From Kineosporia corallincola (lineage in GTDB: Bacteria > Actinomycetota > Actinomycetes > Actinomycetales > Kineosporiaceae), in assembly GCF_018499875.1 (NCBI RefSeq), contig NZ_JAHBAY010000008.1:248001-312000 (forward strand): 64,000 nt of DNA, written 5' to 3'. Position 1 is the stretch's first letter. Every line of letters begins with the position of its first letter. This document shows positions 52,609-62,594 of this stretch, in pieces. The notes under the pieces were generated by a model, which saw nothing but the letters and a program-made list of their open reading frames with translations, ran no database searches and was not told where the DNA came from. The translations under genes and the position numbers were made by a program.

Positions 52609-55600
52609 ATGAACCTCCAGAGCAAGAAGGCGCGGCTCCCGATCGCCGCGCTGGGCGTCACCGCCCTCTGCAGTGGCGGGATCGGCATCTTCGCCTCGCC
52701 TGCACTCGCTGCGACGGAAATCGCGCTGAACAGTGGGGCTACGTCGATCGCGGTGGCCAACTTCGGTTACACGAACGCCGATACGGCCAATGCCGCCTAT
52801 GCCTTGAAGACTCAGGAAGCCTCGCTCACCAACACCGTGCTGTCGGTGGAATCCGCACCCACCGGCGGCAAGCTGGCGTACGACCAGGTGACCAACAACG
52901 GTGTGGCGACGACGAGCTTCACCCAGGTGCCGACGGGTTCCAGCTCGGCGGTCAACGAGGTGCAGACGCTGGCGTTCGACGCGGTGCCGGACAGCGGCAC
53001 TTACACGGTGACCGTCGCGGGCGTCACGACCGGCACGATCTCCGGCGCCTCGGGCGTCTCGGCCAGCGATCTCCAGACGGCGCTGAACACCGCTCTCGGA
53101 TCGTCCGGCTCGGTCGCCGTGACCGGAGCGGGCTCCACCGGTAGCCCGTTCAGCATCACCTTCGGCGGTGCGCTGGCCGGGACGAACGTGGGGCAGCTGA
53201 CCGTCGACACCCTGACCGGAGCGCTGGAATCCAGCAGCACCCCGGTGAACGGCACCCCCGGCACCACCACGCAGGGTGCCGCGGCCGTCGCCTCGGCCAC
53301 CACCTCGGCCATCGGCACCCTGGCGAACACCGACTACGTGTACGTGACCGGTGATGTGCCGGGCGCGTACAAGTTCCGGATCTTCCAGGACACCAACGCC
53401 AACAACGTCTACGACTCGGCCGACGAGCGCAGCACCGCTCTCGTCAACATGACGGTCTACGACATGGGTGGCCTCGGCACGACCGCCTCGGACACCAGCG
53501 ACGACGTGGTGGCCGTGGTCAACGCCACCTCGCCGACCTCGTCGGGTGACCCGATCCCGTCCGAGATCACCTACAGCAAGCCACTTTCCATGTCGGACGC
53601 CCGGGGCAGCGCGGTTGCGACCGGCCTGGCCGGCCGGATCGCCGACCGGACCTACATCGACGTCACGTCGACGGCGGCGGGCGTCAGCACGGCCACGAAC
53701 CAGAAGCCGGACTACTCGACGACCACCGGCAAGGCGACCTACGCGATCGGCACGCCGACCGGCGCGGGCACGATCACCCTGAAGACCGACCTGGCCGGCA
53801 CCACCGGCGCGGTCAGCTACACCGCCGCCACCCCGAAGGCGATCACCGTGACGGCGACGAACGTCGCCACCGTCGACCTGGCCGCCACGGCTTCCGACGG
53901 CAAGGTGAAGACGTCGGGCACGGCGGTCGCGGTCAAGGCCGGCACGGGCACCGTGGAGTACACCGCCACGGCGAAGGACAGTGCCTCGCCGGCACTTCCG
54001 GTCGCGGGGGCCAAGGTCACCTTCACCCTGACCGGCACCGACACGGCCGTGGCCAAGCTGAGTGCCGACGGCACGGCCGGCGCCACGACCACCACCAGCA
54101 AGGTGTACACGGCGACCACGGACGCGAAGGGTGTGGCCACGCTCAAGGTCACGACCACCGACCCGTCGGCCACCAGCACCTACGGTGTGGCGGCGACCTC
54201 GAACGGTCACTCCGGCACGCCGCTGACCACCACCTACGCCGCAGCCGCGGCCGCCAAGATCACGACGACCAGCACGGCCGCGGAGCTGACCCCCACGGTC
54301 GGCACCACGAGCGTCGCGATCAAGGGCACGGTCTGGGACCAGTTCGACGGGCCGTTCGCGCCCAGCTCGAGCGACCCCCAGCAGGTGACCATCCAGATCC
54401 CGGACGGCACCCAGGCCGGGTTCGCGTCGCTGTCGTCCAGCGGCACGTTCTCGTACACCTACACCGCGCCGACCACCCCGGCCCCGGCTGTGGGTGACAC
54501 CACGAGCTTCGACTTCGTCTACGGCACGCTGGGCACGGGTGGCACCGACTCCGCCACCGAGGGCGGAACCATCCGCTGGGCCAGCACCGCGGCGGTCTCG
54601 AAAATCACGCTGACCACGCCGGGCAACGGCGCCAAGGCGGTGAACCTGCTGGGCAACGCGGCACCGCTGCCGACCCAGGGCAACACCGGTTCACCGGCCT
54701 TCGGCAACACCACCGGTGCCGTGACCGGAACGGTCTACGACGCGAACAACGCCGTACTGGCCTACAAGACCGTCACGCTCAAGGGCGGTAACGGGGTCTG
54801 GTTCTCGAAGACGGCCACGCCGGGAGCGACCGACAAGCTGGTCGAGACCATCGACGTGGTGTCGGACGCCTCCGGCGCGATCTCCGGTGCCTACGTGTAC
54901 TTCGCCAAGTCCGGCGACCACAAGGTCACCGCGAGCTCCGGCGGGGCCAGCGCGGAGTCGACGGTCACGGTGGCCGCACCGGCCGCCAACGCCGGCTGGC
55001 ACGTGGAGATCGACGACGTGGCCGGTGCTCCGGGCTCGACGCTGATCGTCACCGGTAAGGTCACCGACATCTTCGGGAACGCCGTTCCGGACGCGGTGGT
55101 CGGCCTGACCGCCGACCCGGCGACGGTCGGCTCGCTCGGGAACTCGAGCCTGATCACCAACAACGCCGGTGTTTTCAGCACGACGTTCGTCACCGGCAGC
55201 AACTCCGGTGGCGAGGTCGAGCTGACCGCCGAGATCACCAACAACCTGACGACCCTGACGCCGAACGCCACCCTGGTGGCCACCGGCTTCACGGCTCCGG
55301 AGGCGATGGACAAGGCAACGGGCAAGGTCCTGGTCGCGAAGGCCGAACTGAGCCTGAGTGCGACGGCCAAGATCGTGGCCGGTGCCAAGGGCGGCACGGC
55401 GAAGCTGTCCGGTGACTACCTGCCGGGCACCTCGATCGACATCTGGGGCAAGCCGTCCGGCTCGGGCGCCTACTCCCTGATGGACACCGTGACCTCGGAC
55501 GACGAGGGCGAATTCGGGGCCTCGGTCGGCATTACCAAGTCGACCCGGTTCGTCGCCCGCGCCAACGGCGTGAGCAGCCCCTCGAAGGAGACCCAGCTGT

Positions 55601-55869
55601 GGTCGGCCGTCAAGCTCACGGCCAAGGCCCTGGGCAAGGGCAAGGTGCAGCTGATGGCCGACGGTAACCCGAACACCAAGGCCCCGCTGACCTTCTACCG
55701 GTCGATCGCAGGCAAGGACCCGGTGCTGAAGACGATCACGTCCGACAACACCGGCGTCGGCCGGGTCACCGTGAGCCTGCCCAAGGGCACGCGCTCGGTC
55801 TACGTGACCTACAAGGCGCAGGGCACCGGCGGTGCGATGAGCACGACCGTCAAGGTCAAGGTGAAGTGA
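52609..55869 (+). CDS. Large secreted Ig-like surface protein
   Basis: A 1086-residue exported protein with a Sec signal ending near FASPALAA. Residues about 117-205 form a repeat-type domain (SGTYTVTVAG ... SDLQTALNTALGSSGSVAVTG ... FSITFGGALAGTNVGQL) of the kind often repeated in phage tail and adhesin proteins. Bacterial Ig-like (Big_1-type) domains lie near 435-540 (VAGAKVTFTLTGTDTAVAKL) and 800-880 (GNAVPDAVVGLTADPATVGS). The C-terminal 180 residues are lysine-rich and there is no LPxTG or membrane anchor. It is probably an S-layer-like or wall-associated protein, single copy here, with its own terminator. Confidence 0.75.
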   Translation: MNLQSKKARLPIAALGVTALCSGGIGIFASPALAATEIALNSGATSIAVANFGYTNADTANAAYALKTQEASLTNTVLSVESAPTGGKLAYDQVTNNGVATTSFTQVPTGSSSAVNEVQTLAFDAVPDSGTYTVTVAGVTTGTISGASGVSASDLQTALNTALGSSGSVAVTGAGSTGSPFSITFGGALAGTNVGQLTVDTLTGALESSSTPVNGTPGTTTQGAAAVASATTSAIGTLANTDYVYVTGDVPGAYKFRIFQDTNANNVYDSADERSTALVNMTVYDMGGLGTTASDTSDDVVAVVNATSPTSSGDPIPSEITYSKPLSMSDARGSAVATGLAGRIADRTYIDVTSTAAGVSTATNQKPDYSTTTGKATYAIGTPTGAGTITLKTDLAGTTGAVSYTAATPKAITVTATNVATVDLAATASDGKVKTSGTAVAVKAGTGTVEYTATAKDSASPALPVAGAKVTFTLTGTDTAVAKLSADGTAGATTTTSKVYTATTDAKGVATLKVTTTDPSATSTYGVAATSNGHSGTPLTTTYAAAAAAKITTTSTAAELTPTVGTTSVAIKGTVWDQFDGPFAPSSSDPQQVTIQIPDGTQAGFASLSSSGTFSYTYTAPTTPAPAVGDTTSFDFVYGTLGTGGTDSATEGGTIRWASTAAVSKITLTTPGNGAKAVNLLGNAAPLPTQGNTGSPAFGNTTGAVTGTVYDANNAVLAYKTVTLKGGNGVWFSKTATPGATDKLVETIDVVSDASGAISGAYVYFAKSGDHKVTASSGGASAESTVTVAAPAANAGWHVEIDDVAGAPGSTLIVTGKVTDIFGNAVPDAVVGLTADPATVGSLGNSSLITNNAGVFSTTFVTGSNSGGEVELTAEITNNLTTLTPNATLVATGFTAPEAMDKATGKVLVAKAELSLSATAKIVAGAKGGTAKLSGDYLPGTSIDIWGKPSGSGAYSLMDTVTSDDEGEFGASVGITKSTRFVARANGVSSPSKETQLWSAVKLTAKALGKGKVQLMADGNPNTKAPLTFYRSIAGKDPVLKTITSDNTGVGRVTVSLPKGTRSVYVTYKAQGTGGAMSTTVKVKVK

Positions 55870-55908
55870 AACCGGGCTCGCACCGGATGAACTGAACCGA
55901 GATCGGCC

Positions 55909-55945
55909 AAGGGCCGGCATCCCCACCGAGGGGGTGCCGGCCCTT
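55909..55945 (+). terminator. Hairpin terminator after the surface-protein gene
   Basis: AAGGGCCGGCA pairs with TGCCGGCCCTT, with an inner CCCC/GGGG continuation and one bulged base, followed by TTCC. The rest of the 430-bp gap to 56301 shows no gene or clear signal. Confidence 0.75.
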
Positions 55946-56300
55946 TCCGCATGTTCGGGCAGCCATCACGGCCGGCGACTCGCTGCGCCGTCCGGGTAGG
56001 ACCTCTGCCGAATCTCAAGCCCGCCTGTGGCCTGCCCTGCTATGAGCGCATGTCTGAACCTTCATGCCCGCGGCCCATCGCGGGTGCCGGGAAGACCCGG
56101 TAATCGCCCGGTACCGGCTACGCCGTCCGGGGCCGGCGCCTCCACACAACGTCACTGGGACCTGTTGCCCCGCAATGGTGTTCACCCATCCGGCAGATCC
56201 CCTCGTCACGCGACCTCACGGAATCTCAAGTCACGGCCTGTGACCACGCAGCCCGGACGGCAGACGGCCTTGCGGCCGCCTTGAACGAGATGAGGTCGCG

Positions 56301-57161
56301 GTGCACAGGGCTCCTCGCGTTTCCGGATCCGCCTGGATCCAGCTGGTCGCCGCGCTGATGATCGCGGTGGTGGCGGTGCTCTCGCCGCGGTTCGCGTTCG
56401 GCGACCTGGAGGAGCACACGACGATCAGCGACGGCGGCACCGGCACAGTGAGCAGCGAGGGTGACCCGTTGCAGGCGGGGGTGGCCACGGCCGGGGTGAG
56501 CCCGGCCGGGACCGGGTACTCGATCATGAAAGTCAGCCTGAACAGCGGCAAGACGATCAATGCCCGCTGGAACCCGTGCCAGAGCGCGGTCACCTGGCGG
56601 GCGAACCTGAGCGGCCTGCCCAAGGCGAAGCGTGCGGCAATGCTCAAGACGATCACGGCGTCGTTCAAGCGGCTCAGCGCGGCCACCGGCATCACCTACC
56701 GCTACCAGGGCACGACCACGTTCGTGCCGAAGACCGGCAACCTGGAGAAGGCGCCGGCCGAGATCGTGGTGGCGGCGGTGTCGAAGAGCCGCACCGACTT
56801 CCCGATGAACGACAACTCTCTCGGCTACGGCGGGGTGCTCTGGTCCTCGTGGTACGGCGGCACGCAGGGCGAAGGTGCCGCGGTGATGCGGGGTTACGTG
56901 GTGCTGGAGGCCAAGGCCATCCAGAAACTGAAGACCGGTTTCGGTTCCGGGCTGCGGCAGAGCAACGTGATCCTGCACGAGCTCGGCCACGCCAGCGGCC
57001 TGGAGCACGTGAAGGACCGCAAGCAGCAGATGTACCCGACGCTGACCACGGCCTCGCCCAGCGGCTTCGCCCGGGGCGACCTGACAGGCCTGAAGAAGGT
57101 GGGCAGGTCGGCCGGTTGTATCGCCGTCCCCGGTTATGCGGGGCTGAAGGACCTGAACTGA
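56301..57161 (+). CDS. Secreted zinc metalloprotease, matrixin-like (HExxHxxGxxH)
   Basis: A 286-residue exported protein with one N-terminal hydrophobic signal/anchor (AWIQLVAALMIAVVAVLSPR). The zinc-binding site VILHELGHASGLEHV is a full HExxHxxGxxH and the Met-turn is QQMYP, placing it in the metzincin clan. The segment KTINARWNPCQSAVTWRANL is typical of the small actinobacterial matrixin group. GTG start with GATGAGG upstream. It may act on proteins during wall attack or on the cell's own surface; there is no direct evidence. Confidence 0.85.
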   Translation: MHRAPRVSGSAWIQLVAALMIAVVAVLSPRFAFGDLEEHTTISDGGTGTVSSEGDPLQAGVATAGVSPAGTGYSIMKVSLNSGKTINARWNPCQSAVTWRANLSGLPKAKRAAMLKTITASFKRLSAATGITYRYQGTTTFVPKTGNLEKAPAEIVVAAVSKSRTDFPMNDNSLGYGGVLWSSWYGGTQGEGAAVMRGYVVLEAKAIQKLKTGFGSGLRQSNVILHELGHASGLEHVKDRKQQMYPTLTTASPSGFARGDLTGLKKVGRSAGCIAVPGYAGLKDLN

Positions 57162-57247
57162 CGGACGACGCTGGGCCGCTCGGGGGTTCGGCTCATCTTT
57201 CCATCAGTTCGGCCGAGTGTCCGGGTGTCGCCGGCGGCGAAGGCGCG

Positions 57248-57276
57248 CTCAAGAGTGATGCCTGGCTGCCCGATGC
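57248..57276 (+). promoter_or_regulatory. Possible FliA-type promoter of the chemotaxis operon
   Basis: CTCAA at 57248-57252 and CCCGATGC at 57269-57276 are separated by 16 bases, compared with the FliA/SigD pattern TAAA-N15-GCCGATAA; the -10 part matches 5 of 8. It lies 46 bp before the cheA ATG. The match is partial, so this is a candidate only. Confidence 0.4.
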
Positions 57277-57321
57277 ACAACCCAACGTCCGGACCATGCG
57301 GTAGTCCTTGAAGGAGAGTCG

Positions 57322-59802
57322 ATGGAGGCGATCGACGAGATCGTTGCCGAGTTCCTGGTCGAGTCCCACGAGAACCTCGACCAGCTCGACACCGACCTGC
57401 TCGCGCTGGAGCAGGACCCGACCTCCCGGGATCTGCTGGGCAGCGTCTTCCGAACCATTCACACGATCAAGGGCACCAGCGGCTTCCTCGCCTTCAACAA
57501 GCTGGAGAAGCTCACCCACGTGGGTGAGAACCTGCTCAGCCGTATGCGCGACGGAAAGATCCTGCTCAACGAGGACCGCGCCAGCGCCCTGCTGGCCATG
57601 GTCGACGCTGTTCGTGGTCTGCTCTCGAACATCGAGGCCAGCGGCGGTGAGGGCGATGCCGACCACACCGAGCTGGTCACCCGCCTCGGCGACCTGCTGG
57701 AGGACGGCGCGCCGGCAGCCGCCGCGGCGCCCTCCGGCAGCGCCGAGGCCTCCGGCAGCGCCGAGGCCGTCGCCGAGACCCCGGACACCACCGAGGCGGT
57801 CGTCGAGGCCGCCGCCCAGGCCGCCGCGGAACAGGCGATCGAGGCCGCGCACGAGCTGGCCGAGGCCGCCAAGGAGCACCCGGACGAGATCCCTTCCGGC
57901 GCCCAGGTGGTGACGGCCGAGGTCTCGATCACCAACGTTCCCGAGCCGGCCGCCGCGGCACCCGCCCCGCCGCCTCCCGCACCTCCCGCCCCTCCTGCTC
58001 CCGAGCCCCCGCCGCCGGCCCCGGCGGCCGAGGCCAAGCCCGCTCCCGAGCCGGGGGAAGGCGACGGCCACAAGCGGTCGGTCGTCGAGTCGTCGGTGCG
58101 TGTCGACATCGGGCTGCTCGACACCCTGATGTCGATGGTCGGCGAGCTGGTGCTCTCGCGTAACGCCCTGGTCTCCGAGCTGGACGAGCAGAACGACAGT
58201 GCGCTCGCCCGGTCCGCCCAGCGGCTCTCGCTGATCACCAGCGAGTTGCAGGAACAGGTCATGAAGACCCGCATGCAGCCGGTCGACACGGTCTGGTCCA
58301 AGCTGCCCCGCGTCGTGCGCGACCTCTCCCGTCAGCTGGCCCGCAACGTGCGCCTGGAGATGGAGGGGCGCGACACCGAGCTCGACCGCACGGTGCTCGA
58401 GGCGATCAAGGACCCGATGACCCACCTGGTCCGCAACGCCATCGACCACGGCATCGAGCCGCCCGACGTGCGGATCGGCAAGGGCAAGAACCCCGAGGGC
58501 GTGCTGATGCTGCGCGCCTATCACGAGGCCGGCCTGGTCCACCTCGAGATCATCGACGACGGTGCGGGTATCGACCACAACGTGGTCGGTAACAAGGCGG
58601 TCGAGCGGGGCCTGGTCACCCAGGCCCAGCTGGAGAAGATGACGCCGCGCGAGATCACCCAGATGATCTTCCTGCCCGGCTTCTCCACCGCGGCCAAGGT
58701 CACCAACGTGTCCGGCCGCGGCGTCGGCATGGACGTGGTGAAGACCCGGATCGAGGCGATCGGCGGTTCCGTCGACGTCGTCTCGAACAAGGGCGCCGGC
58801 TCGACCTTCCGGTTGAGCATCCCGCTGACCCTGGCGATCATCCCGGCCCTGACGATCGGTTGCTACGGGCACCGTTACGCGGTGCCGCAGGTGAGTGTGC
58901 TGGAGCTGGTGCGGCTTTCGGGCGAGCACGCCCGGGGCGGCATCGAGCACATCTCCGGCGCACCGGTGTACCGGCTGCGTGGCTCGCTGCTGCCGCTGGT
59001 GCAGCTGGACGAGCAGCTCAGCCTGGTCCCGCTCGGCACCTCCAGCGGCGGTGGCCGGAACGACGACGGGCGCGGCGGTTTCATCGTCGTGCTGCAAGCC
59101 GAGCAGCACCGTTTCGGCCTGGTGGTGGACGACGTCCTGGACACCCAGGAGATCGTGGTGAAGCCGCTCGGCCGGCACCTGAAGAGCCTGCCGATGTATC
59201 AGGGCGCGACGATCCACGGCGACGGGAGCGTGGTCCTGATCCTCGACGCGACCGCGATCGCCCGCAAGGCCGACGTCCTCTCCAACCAGGCCGCGGCGGC
59301 GAGCTCGTCGATCATGGAGGAGACCACGCCGATCGACCCGGTGCTGGTGGTGGAGCTGTCCGGCGGACGGCGCACGGCCATCCCGCTGGACATGGTCACC
59401 CGGCTGGAAGAGATTCCCAACGAGACCATCGAGCGCGTCGGCGGTCGCGAGGTGGTGCAGTACCGCGGCCACATCATGCCGCTGGTGCGCCTGGCCAACC
59501 TGCTCGGCGCCTACGGCGAGGAGAACGACAGCGAGCGCGTGCAGCTGGTGGTGTACACCCGGGGCGAGCGCAGCGTCGGTTTCGCGGTCGAGCGGATCAT
59601 GGACATCGCCACCGAGCGCGCCGGATCCCGTTCCGACATCGACGATCACGCCCTGCTCGGGTCGATCGTCGTGGGTGACCGGGTGGTCGAGCTGCTCGAC
59701 GTGCAGGCCGCGGTACTCGCCGCCGACCCGGCCTTCTACCAGGACGACGCCGGCGCCACCACGGTGGAGCAGCTCGGCGACTTGTACGAGGAGGCACTGT
59801 GA
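57322..59802 (+). CDS. cheA: Chemotaxis histidine kinase CheA with two CheW-like domains
   Basis: An 826-residue cytoplasmic kinase that phosphorylates CheY and CheB. The Hpt domain has the phospho-accepting His47 (RTIHTIKGTSGF). An Ala/Pro-rich linker spans about 125-255; the dimerisation domain begins SVRVDIGLLDTLMSMVGELV; the ATPase has the N box HLVRNAIDHGIE (about 368), G1 DDGAGID (about 412) and G2 GRGVGMDVV (about 466). Two CheW-like domains follow (about 508-650 and 671-810) where most CheA proteins have one. The ATG has AAGGAGAG upstream. It overlaps cheW by four bases. Confidence 0.96.
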   Translation: MEAIDEIVAEFLVESHENLDQLDTDLLALEQDPTSRDLLGSVFRTIHTIKGTSGFLAFNKLEKLTHVGENLLSRMRDGKILLNEDRASALLAMVDAVRGLLSNIEASGGEGDADHTELVTRLGDLLEDGAPAAAAAPSGSAEASGSAEAVAETPDTTEAVVEAAAQAAAEQAIEAAHELAEAAKEHPDEIPSGAQVVTAEVSITNVPEPAAAAPAPPPPAPPAPPAPEPPPPAPAAEAKPAPEPGEGDGHKRSVVESSVRVDIGLLDTLMSMVGELVLSRNALVSELDEQNDSALARSAQRLSLITSELQEQVMKTRMQPVDTVWSKLPRVVRDLSRQLARNVRLEMEGRDTELDRTVLEAIKDPMTHLVRNAIDHGIEPPDVRIGKGKNPEGVLMLRAYHEAGLVHLEIIDDGAGIDHNVVGNKAVERGLVTQAQLEKMTPREITQMIFLPGFSTAAKVTNVSGRGVGMDVVKTRIEAIGGSVDVVSNKGAGSTFRLSIPLTLAIIPALTIGCYGHRYAVPQVSVLELVRLSGEHARGGIEHISGAPVYRLRGSLLPLVQLDEQLSLVPLGTSSGGGRNDDGRGGFIVVLQAEQHRFGLVVDDVLDTQEIVVKPLGRHLKSLPMYQGATIHGDGSVVLILDATAIARKADVLSNQAAAASSSIMEETTPIDPVLVVELSGGRRTAIPLDMVTRLEEIPNETIERVGGREVVQYRGHIMPLVRLANLLGAYGEENDSERVQLVVYTRGERSVGFAVERIMDIATERAGSRSDIDDHALLGSIVVGDRVVELLDVQAAVLAADPAFYQDDAGATTVEQLGDLYEEAL

Positions 59803-60239
59803 CCCAGCTCTCGACGTTCCACGTCGGCTCCTACCTGTTCGGGGTGGAGGTCGCGCTGGTGCAGGAAGTGGTCCGGATGCAGACGTTCACGCCGGTGCCG
59901 CTCGCGCCGCCGGAGGTGGCCGGCCTGATCAACCTGCGGGGTGAGGTGCTCACCGCGATCGACGTGCGGGCCCGGCTGGGCCTGCCGCCGAGCGGCAGCG
60001 AACGCCCCCAGGTGAACGTGGTGGTCCGGGTCGACGACGAACCGGTCAGCCTGCTGGTCGACGAGATCGGCGGTGTGGTGGAGGTTTCGCAGATCCCCTT
60101 CGAGAGCACGCCCTCGACGGTGGACGCCCAGGTCGGTTCGCTCCTGCTCGGGGCGTACACGATGCCGGAGAAGCTGCTCCTCGCCCTGGACGCACGTGCC
60201 CTACTGGCCTTCGACGAGAGCCGCACAGCCGCTGCCTGA
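59799..60239 (+). CDS. cheW: Chemotaxis coupling protein CheW
   Basis: A 146-residue single CheW domain linking receptors to CheA: FHVGSYLFGVEVALVQEVVR, PPEVAGLINLRGEVLTAIDV, and VNVVVRVDDEPVSLLVDEIG. It starts with GTG overlapping the cheA stop, so its level is tied to cheA. Confidence 0.95.
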   Translation: MTQLSTFHVGSYLFGVEVALVQEVVRMQTFTPVPLAPPEVAGLINLRGEVLTAIDVRARLGLPPSGSERPQVNVVVRVDDEPVSLLVDEIGGVVEVSQIPFESTPSTVDAQVGSLLLGAYTMPEKLLLALDARALLAFDESRTAAA

Positions 60240-60268
60240 CGGCGTCGGTCGAGACTGAGGGGGACTCG

Positions 60269-60640
60269 ATGCGAGCACTGGTGATCGACGATTCGCGAGC
60301 GATGCGAACAATTCTCACGAAGCAACTCGGAAAGCTCGGTTTCGACGTCGCCCAGGCGACCGACGGCCGCGACGCCCTGGACCTGCTCGACACCGGCTAC
60401 GTCCCGGACGTGGCCCTGGTCGACTGGAACATGCCACGGGTGGACGGGCTCTCGTTCATCAAGGCGGTGCGCGCTCGCGACGATCTCCGGGATGTCTCGC
60501 TGATGATGGTCACGACCGAGAGCGAACAGCGCAACATCGTCCGGGCCCTGGCCGCCGGGGCGCACGAGTACGTCATCAAGCCGTTCACCGAAGAGGTCAT
60601 CGGCGAAAAGCTGGCGCTCCTGGGATTGGTGGGGGTATGA
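60269..60640 (+). CDS. cheY: Response regulator CheY, copy 1
   Basis: A 123-residue single receiver domain. Acidic pocket Asp7-Asp8, phospho-acceptor Asp52 (LVDWNMP), Thr in MVTTES and Lys in VIKPF are all present. The WNMP segment is the form typical of CheY. It probably diffuses to the flagellar switch or feeds the phosphatases downstream. Its stop overlaps cheB by four bases. Confidence 0.93.
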   Translation: MRALVIDDSRAMRTILTKQLGKLGFDVAQATDGRDALDLLDTGYVPDVALVDWNMPRVDGLSFIKAVRARDDLRDVSLMMVTTESEQRNIVRALAAGAHEYVIKPFTEEVIGEKLALLGLVGV

Positions 60641-61779
60641 GCGCAACGCGCATCCGGGTCCTGATCGTCGACGACTCGGTGGTCATCCGCCGGTTGATCA
60701 AGGAGATCCTGGACTCCGACAGCCGCATCGAAGTGGTCGGCGTCGCACAGAACGGTCAGGTCGCCCTCGGCAAGGTCGAGGAGCTCAAGCCGGACGCCAT
60801 CACGATGGACATCGAGATGCCCGTGATGAACGGCGTCGACTGCGTGAAGGCGCTGCGGAAGACCCATCCCCGCCTGCCGATCGTGATGTTCTCCACGCTG
60901 ACCGAGCGGGGTGCGTCCGCGACCATGGACGCCCTCGCGGCGGGGGCCAGCGACTACGTCACCAAGCCGGCCAACGTCGGCAGCGTGATGGAGAGCCGGC
61001 AGAGCATCATGGACCAGCTCGTGCCGAAACTCATCGCGCTCACCGGTTCGCGAAGACTGGTCTCCGGCGCGAAGAAGGCCGCGCTGCCCCCGCCGCAGCC
61101 GGTGCCCGCCCAGGCCAAGGGCCCGGGCGGGGCGCCCGCCCGGCGCACCCAGCCGTTCGGCCTGCTGGCGATCGGCAGCTCGACCGGTGGCCCGGACGCC
61201 CTGGCCACCGTGCTCTCGGCCCTGCCGGGCGACCTGCCGGTGCCGGTCGTGATCACCCAGCACATGCCGCCGGTGTTCACCAAAATGCTGGCACAGCGCC
61301 TGGACTCGACCTGCCGCCTGAGCATCCACGAGGCCGCCGAGGGCGACTCGGTGGAGCGCGGCAAGGTGCTGATCGCGCCCGGCGGCCTGCACATGGAACT
61401 GAAGACCCGGGGCACGGGCGTGTCGGTGCACCTGAGCGACGCCCCGCCGGAGAACTTCTGCCGGCCGGCCGTGGACGTGATGTTCCGGTCCGTGGCCTCG
61501 GTGTACCGCAACCGGGTGCTCGCCGTGGTGCTGACCGGGATGGGCCGCGACGGCGCCGCCGGGGCCGGGGTGATCCGGACCGCCGGTGGTGAGGTGTTCG
61601 CCCAGGACGAGGCCACCAGCGTGGTCTGGGGCATGCCCGGCGCCACCGTGATGGCCGGGCAGGCCGACCGGGTGCTGCCGCTGGAGCAGATGGCCGCGAC
61701 CATCGCCTCCGCCCTGACTCACAGCCAGAACGCCGCCGCCCGCCAGGCCGGCCCGGTCTCCGGCGGGGTACGCGCATGA
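60637..61779 (+). CDS. cheB: Receptor methylesterase CheB
   Basis: A 380-residue protein with an N-terminal receiver (Asp58 in ITMDIEMPVMNG) and a C-terminal methylesterase domain holding the catalytic Ser (GSSTGGPDA, near 181), His (ITQHMPP, near 209) and Asp (TGMGRDGAAG, near 303), joined by a Pro-rich linker. It removes methyl groups from receptors to adapt the response. It overlaps both neighbours by four bases. Confidence 0.96.
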   Translation: MSATRIRVLIVDDSVVIRRLIKEILDSDSRIEVVGVAQNGQVALGKVEELKPDAITMDIEMPVMNGVDCVKALRKTHPRLPIVMFSTLTERGASATMDALAAGASDYVTKPANVGSVMESRQSIMDQLVPKLIALTGSRRLVSGAKKAALPPPQPVPAQAKGPGGAPARRTQPFGLLAIGSSTGGPDALATVLSALPGDLPVPVVITQHMPPVFTKMLAQRLDSTCRLSIHEAAEGDSVERGKVLIAPGGLHMELKTRGTGVSVHLSDAPPENFCRPAVDVMFRSVASVYRNRVLAVVLTGMGRDGAAGAGVIRTAGGEVFAQDEATSVVWGMPGATVMAGQADRVLPLEQMAATIASALTHSQNAAARQAGPVSGGVRA

Positions 61780-62594
61780 CCTTGCCCGAAACCGACTTCA
61801 CCTTCGTCACCGGAATCGTCCGGCAGCGCAGCTCCATCGACCTGCAACCGGGTAAGGAGTACCTGGTCGAGTCCCGGCTCGCGCCGGTGGCCAGGAAGTT
61901 CGGCGACAAGGACGTGTCGGCCCTGGTGTCGCGACTGCGGCGTCACGACCGGGACGCCGTGGACGCCGTCATCGACGCGCTGACCACGAACGAGACCTCC
62001 TTCTTCCGCGACGCCCACCCGTTCGAGGCCTTCACCCGGCTGATGCTGCCCGAGGTGAAGAAGTTCAACAGCCCGACGGTGAACGTCTGGTCGGCGGCCT
62101 CGTCCAGCGGCCAGGAGGCCTACTCGCTGGCCCTGCTGCTGCTCGACTGGCTGCCGGTGAACCCGGGCAAGACCGCGAAGATCCACGGCACGGACATCTC
62201 ACCGACCATGGTCGCCCGGGCCACCGCGGGAAAGTACAGCCAGCTCGAGATCAATCGCGGGATGCCGGTCAAGTACATGGTGAAGTACTTCGATCAGGTG
62301 GGGCGGGACTGGATCGTGAAGCCCGAGGTCCGGGCCATGACCAGCTTCCGGCAGGGCAACCTGGCCCAGCCGCCGGTCGGTCTCCCGCAGATGGACATCG
62401 TGTTTCTGCGCAACGTGCTGATCTACTTCGATCTGCCCACCAAGCGCCAGGTTCTCGCGAACGTGCGCAAGGTGTTGCGGCCCGGGGGATTTCTGGTGCT
62501 CGGCGGAGCCGAGAGCACCCTCAGCCTGGACAGCAACTTCGTCCGGATGGAAACCGACAAGGTAGTGATCTTCCGAAACGGAGGAGGGACATGA
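61776..62594 (+). CDS. cheR: Receptor methyltransferase CheR
   Basis: A 272-residue SAM-dependent glutamate methyltransferase of receptors. The conserved NETSFFRDAHPFEAF and SAM loop VWSAASSSGQEAYSLALL are present; the latter has S-S-S-G-Q-E where the common form is C-S-T-G-E-E. IVFLRNVLIYFD is the other signature block. With CheB it forms the adaptation pair. Confidence 0.95.
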   Translation: MTLPETDFTFVTGIVRQRSSIDLQPGKEYLVESRLAPVARKFGDKDVSALVSRLRRHDRDAVDAVIDALTTNETSFFRDAHPFEAFTRLMLPEVKKFNSPTVNVWSAASSSGQEAYSLALLLLDWLPVNPGKTAKIHGTDISPTMVARATAGKYSQLEINRGMPVKYMVKYFDQVGRDWIVKPEVRAMTSFRQGNLAQPPVGLPQMDIVFLRNVLIYFDLPTKRQVLANVRKVLRPGGFLVLGGAESTLSLDSNFVRMETDKVVIFRNGGGT

